From assembly GCF_900113045.1 (NCBI RefSeq), contig NZ_FONY01000037.1, positions 1-54,132 on the forward strand: a stretch of DNA of 54,132 nt. Reading direction: 5' to 3'. The stretch comes from Thermoflexibacter ruber (GTDB lineage: Bacteria > Bacteroidota > Bacteroidia > Cytophagales > Thermoflexibacteraceae). This document shows positions 51,995 through 54,132 of the stretch, one piece after another (within the stretch, counting starts at the first letter, position 1; each line of letters starts with the position of its first letter). A model generated the notes under the pieces. The model made no database searches. It had not been told where the DNA came from and worked only from the letters and a program-made list of their open reading frames with translations. Made by a program: the position numbers and the translations under genes.

Positions 51995-52747
51995 ATGCGT
52001 TATTTTTTAGAAATAGCTTACAAAGGCACCCACTTTCACGGCTTTCAAGAGCAAGAAGGCGTGCCTACTATACAAGGAGAAATTAATAAAACTTTGGCTT
52101 CTCTATTAGGGCATCAGGTTGATTCTGTGGGAAGTGGACGGACAGACACAGGAGTACATTGCCTCAAACAATTCATGCACTTTGATACAGATAAAGAAAT
52201 TTCTGATAAAGGAAACTTTATCTATCGCATGAATCGTATTTTGCCTTCAGATATTTTAATCAAAGATATTTTTCCTGTTAGAGAAGAACTAAGTGCCAGA
52301 TTTTCAGCTAATAGTAGAAGCTATGAATACCACATTACCCGAGTAAAAAATCCTTTCCTCAATGAACTTGCTTACTTTTTCCCAATGCCTCGCTTAGACG
52401 TAGAAAAAATGATAGAAGCTACTCCTATATTATTTCATTATACTGATTTTGAGGCTTTCAGCAAAGTGCATACAGAAGTGATGCACTTTATCTGTCATAT
52501 CAAAAAGGCAGAGTGGAAAGAAGAAGCCAACGGGAAGTTAGTTTTTTATATTACTGCAGACCGATTTTTAAGGGGTATGGTCAGGGCAATCGTAGGTACA
52601 TTTTTAGAAGTAGGCTGTGGCAGACTAAGCGTTCAGGGTTTTGAGCAAGTCATACAAAGCAAGGACAGAAGAAAAGCAGGGCGGGCAGTGCCTCCGCAAG
52701 GCTTATATTTAGTAGATGTTAGCTATCCCTCGAGTATTTTTATGTAA
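51995..52747 (+). CDS. truA: tRNA pseudouridine synthase A
   Basis: 250 residues. The catalytic Asp51 lies in GSGRTDTGVHCLKQ; the N-terminal YFLEIAYKGTHFHGFQEQ and C-terminal FLRGMVRAIVGTFLEVGCGR blocks are standard. It forms pseudouridine at positions 38-40 of many tRNAs. It starts 5 bases after the GH3 stop and is followed after 6 bases by a GT4 gene, so the three form one transcript. Confidence 0.96.
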   Translation: MRYFLEIAYKGTHFHGFQEQEGVPTIQGEINKTLASLLGHQVDSVGSGRTDTGVHCLKQFMHFDTDKEISDKGNFIYRMNRILPSDILIKDIFPVREELSARFSANSRSYEYHITRVKNPFLNELAYFFPMPRLDVEKMIEATPILFHYTDFEAFSKVHTEVMHFICHIKKAEWKEEANGKLVFYITADRFLRGMVRAIVGTFLEVGCGRLSVQGFEQVIQSKDRRKAGRAVPPQGLYLVDVSYPSSIFM

Positions 52748-52753
52748 GAGCAA

Positions 52754-53860
52754 ATGCGAATAGGAATTATTATCAATTCATCTTGGAATATTTACAATTT
52801 TAGGTGGGGCTTGATAGAGGCTTTTATCAAAGACGGTCATCAAGTAGTGGCGATTGCTCCTGATGATGGATTTGTAGAAGAACTAAAAGCCAAAGGTTGT
52901 GAGTTTTACGAAGTAAATATGGAAAGAAAAGGAGTGAATCCATTGAAAGACTTAGGTTTAGTTTGGGAACTCTATCAGACCTATAAAAAAGCCAATATCC
53001 AAATCGCTCTACATTTCACTATTAAACCTAATATCTACGGCACTTTGGCAGCTCGCATGTTGAATATCCCTTCCATTAACAATGTTACAGGTTTAGGCAC
53101 AGTTTTCATTCGCAACAACCTCACTTCCAAAATAGCTCAAGTCCTTTATCGCTTTGCTTTTCAGTTTCCTAAAAAAGTTTTTTTCCAAAATCAAGATGAT
53201 TTAGCCTTATTTTTACAAAAAAAACTCATTTCAAAAAAAATTACCGATTTGCTTCCCGGTTCGGGTATTGATATTGAAAAATTTAAGCCTACGCTCCCCA
53301 ATGGTAGAAATGCTACTTTTACTTTTTTACTCATCGCTCGTTTGCTCTATGACAAGGGAATTGTGGAGTACATAGAAGCAATAAAAATACTAAAAAAACA
53401 AAACTTACCGCTTCATTTCCAACTGCTTGGAAAAATAGAAACTGACAAAGGCTTAGGAATTACCCAAGAACAGTTGAGCCAATGGACAGAACAGGGCATA
53501 GTAACTTACTTAGGAACAGCAAATGATGTACGCTCTTTTATACAAAATGCTGATTGTGTGGTGCTTCCTTCGTACAGAGAAGGCACACCGAGAACCCTTT
53601 TGGAGGCAGCAAGCATGGGTAAGCCCTTGATAGCTACTGATGTAGCAGGTTGTAGGGAAACTATCGTGGAAGGAGTAAACGGGTTTCTTTGCAAAGTAAA
53701 AAATGCGATGGACTTAGCCGAGAAAATGAAAAAGATGAGCCTAATGAGCGAGCCTGAACTCGAGAAAATGAGTAAACAAAGTCGGAAGTTGGCAGTAGAA
53801 AAATTTGACCAAGCTATCGTAATTCAAAAGTATAGAGAAGCTATCAGAAGAACAAACTGA
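52754..53860 (+). CDS. Family 4 (GT-B) glycosyltransferase
   Basis: 368 residues. The N-terminal Rossmann half opens MRIGIIINSSWNIYNFRWGL with HFTIKPNIYG and NVTGLGTVF near residue 100-120, as in undecaprenyl-sugar-dependent GT4 enzymes of O-antigen loci. The C-terminal half has LLPGSGID, FLLIARLLYDKG, then VLPSYREGTPRTLLEAASMGKPLIATDVAGCRE, the E-x7-E nucleotide-sugar site. It transfers a sugar during surface-glycan assembly. It is co-transcribed with truA rather than with the sugar operon at 21630-27230, but could work in the same pathway. Confidence 0.9.
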   Translation: MRIGIIINSSWNIYNFRWGLIEAFIKDGHQVVAIAPDDGFVEELKAKGCEFYEVNMERKGVNPLKDLGLVWELYQTYKKANIQIALHFTIKPNIYGTLAARMLNIPSINNVTGLGTVFIRNNLTSKIAQVLYRFAFQFPKKVFFQNQDDLALFLQKKLISKKITDLLPGSGIDIEKFKPTLPNGRNATFTFLLIARLLYDKGIVEYIEAIKILKKQNLPLHFQLLGKIETDKGLGITQEQLSQWTEQGIVTYLGTANDVRSFIQNADCVVLPSYREGTPRTLLEAASMGKPLIATDVAGCRETIVEGVNGFLCKVKNAMDLAEKMKKMSLMSEPELEKMSKQSRKLAVEKFDQAIVIQKYREAIRRTN

Positions 53861-54045
53861 TGTTTTACTTATTGTTCTTATCGCTATAGTTTATCCCACC
53901 AGAGGTTAGATAATTTATTTATTTTTATGGAGATTTAATAAGCATTTTTCAATAAGAAGTATTAATTTCAAGACTATATGGACAAGAACCTCGATAATAT
54001 TATCATTTACCAAAGATTTTTTAGCCTATGATGAATAAGTTATAC

Positions 54046-54132
54046 TCAATAAAAATTGGTTTTGGTTTTAGGGATATGAAAATTCCAAGAAATTAAGGTT
54101 TCTAATTCCTGCTTATATTGGGCAATATGGGT
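54046..54132 (-). CDS. Possible 3' end of a gene running off the window
   Basis: On the minus strand the frame is open from the window edge for 28 codons to a TGA at 54046-54048. The residues THIAQYKQELETLISW and the remainder look like an ordinary protein tail, but the stretch is too short to prove coding or to name. 53861-54045 has no other feature that I can support. Confidence 0.3.
   Translation of the reverse strand, partial: THIAQYKQELETLISWNFHIPKTKTNFY

Noticed and set aside
53979-54071. Two tiny plus-strand frames at the right edge
   Set aside because: Only 16 and 22 codons, with no conserved content or signals.
1-54132. tRNA, rRNA, CRISPR arrays, prophage or conjugative modules
   Set aside because: I looked for T-loop signatures, regular spaced repeats, integrases and structural phage or transfer genes and saw none that could be supported.

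Overview
The window looks like chromosomal DNA from a Bacteroidota bacterium, most likely a Cytophagia-type lineage. The DNA is AT-rich. Genes lack Shine-Dalgarno leaders, and several are preceded by TAnnTTTG-type -7 boxes. Typical markers of the phylum are a fused CcoN/CcoO cytochrome oxidase, SpoIIE-type phosphatases carrying a conserved YAxRIQxAxLP segment, DUF1573 and PspC proteins, and a class II HMG-CoA reductase. The lineage is my inference; no rRNA or tRNA gene is visible.

Layout. 1-337 is the cut-off 3' end of an IS982-type transposase. 406-6735 holds a lipid acyltransferase, a lipoprotein, a signalling pair (stand-alone receiver plus GAF-SpoIIE phosphatase), a PspC protein, a lipoprotein with an acyl-carrier-like domain that lacks its serine, a DUF2157 membrane protein and an OmpR-type regulator. 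6897-11710 carries HMG-CoA reductase and a TonB-like protein (+), facing lipB, an esterase and a secreted leucine-rich-repeat protein (-). 11908-16032 has a TPR-SpoIIE phosphatase and a serine hydrolase fused to a partial GH3 domain. 16057-21518 is clpX, clpP, a small membrane winged-helix protein and alaS. 21630-27230 is a five-gene minus-strand sugar operon: asparagine-synthase-like amidotransferase, dehydrogenase, acetyltransferase, aminotransferase and GT2. The three middle genes match the Wbp/Wlb route to a 2,3-diacetamido-2,3-dideoxyuronic acid.

27448-39434 mixes a solitary D12-class adenine methyltransferase, a dipeptide epimerase, a membrane-embedded patatin-like lipase, DUF1573, hemF, dnaK, a DUF368 (PopT) lipid-carrier transporter, rsgA and an aldo/keto reductase. 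40560-44199 is a cbb3 oxidase locus, ccoS-ccoNO-ccoQ-ccoP. It includes two very small genes and a single-heme CcoP, and it lacks ccoG/ccoH. 44399-53860 has a lipoprotein, a VWA protein, thymidine kinase, a nuclease-like protein of unknown role, L-rhamnose mutarotase, a cytochrome c'-like lipoprotein, moeA, a NagZ-like GH3 enzyme, truA and a GT4 glycosyltransferase.

Themes. Several genes serve the cell envelope: the diacetamido-uronate operon, PopT, the muropeptide epimerase, the NagZ-like GH3 protein and the GH3C-serine hydrolase. Respiration and heme are covered by cbb3, hemF and the c'-like cytochrome. Most genes are ordinary housekeeping. The points most worth a second look are the serine-less acyl-carrier-like lipoprotein, the repeat-flanked hairpin carrying two SD-like 11-mers beside it, the separated GH3 and serine-hydrolase modules, the membrane patatin protein, and intergenic hairpins sharing a TTGGC/GCCAA core. 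I did not find a clear multi-gene system that I would call wholly undescribed.
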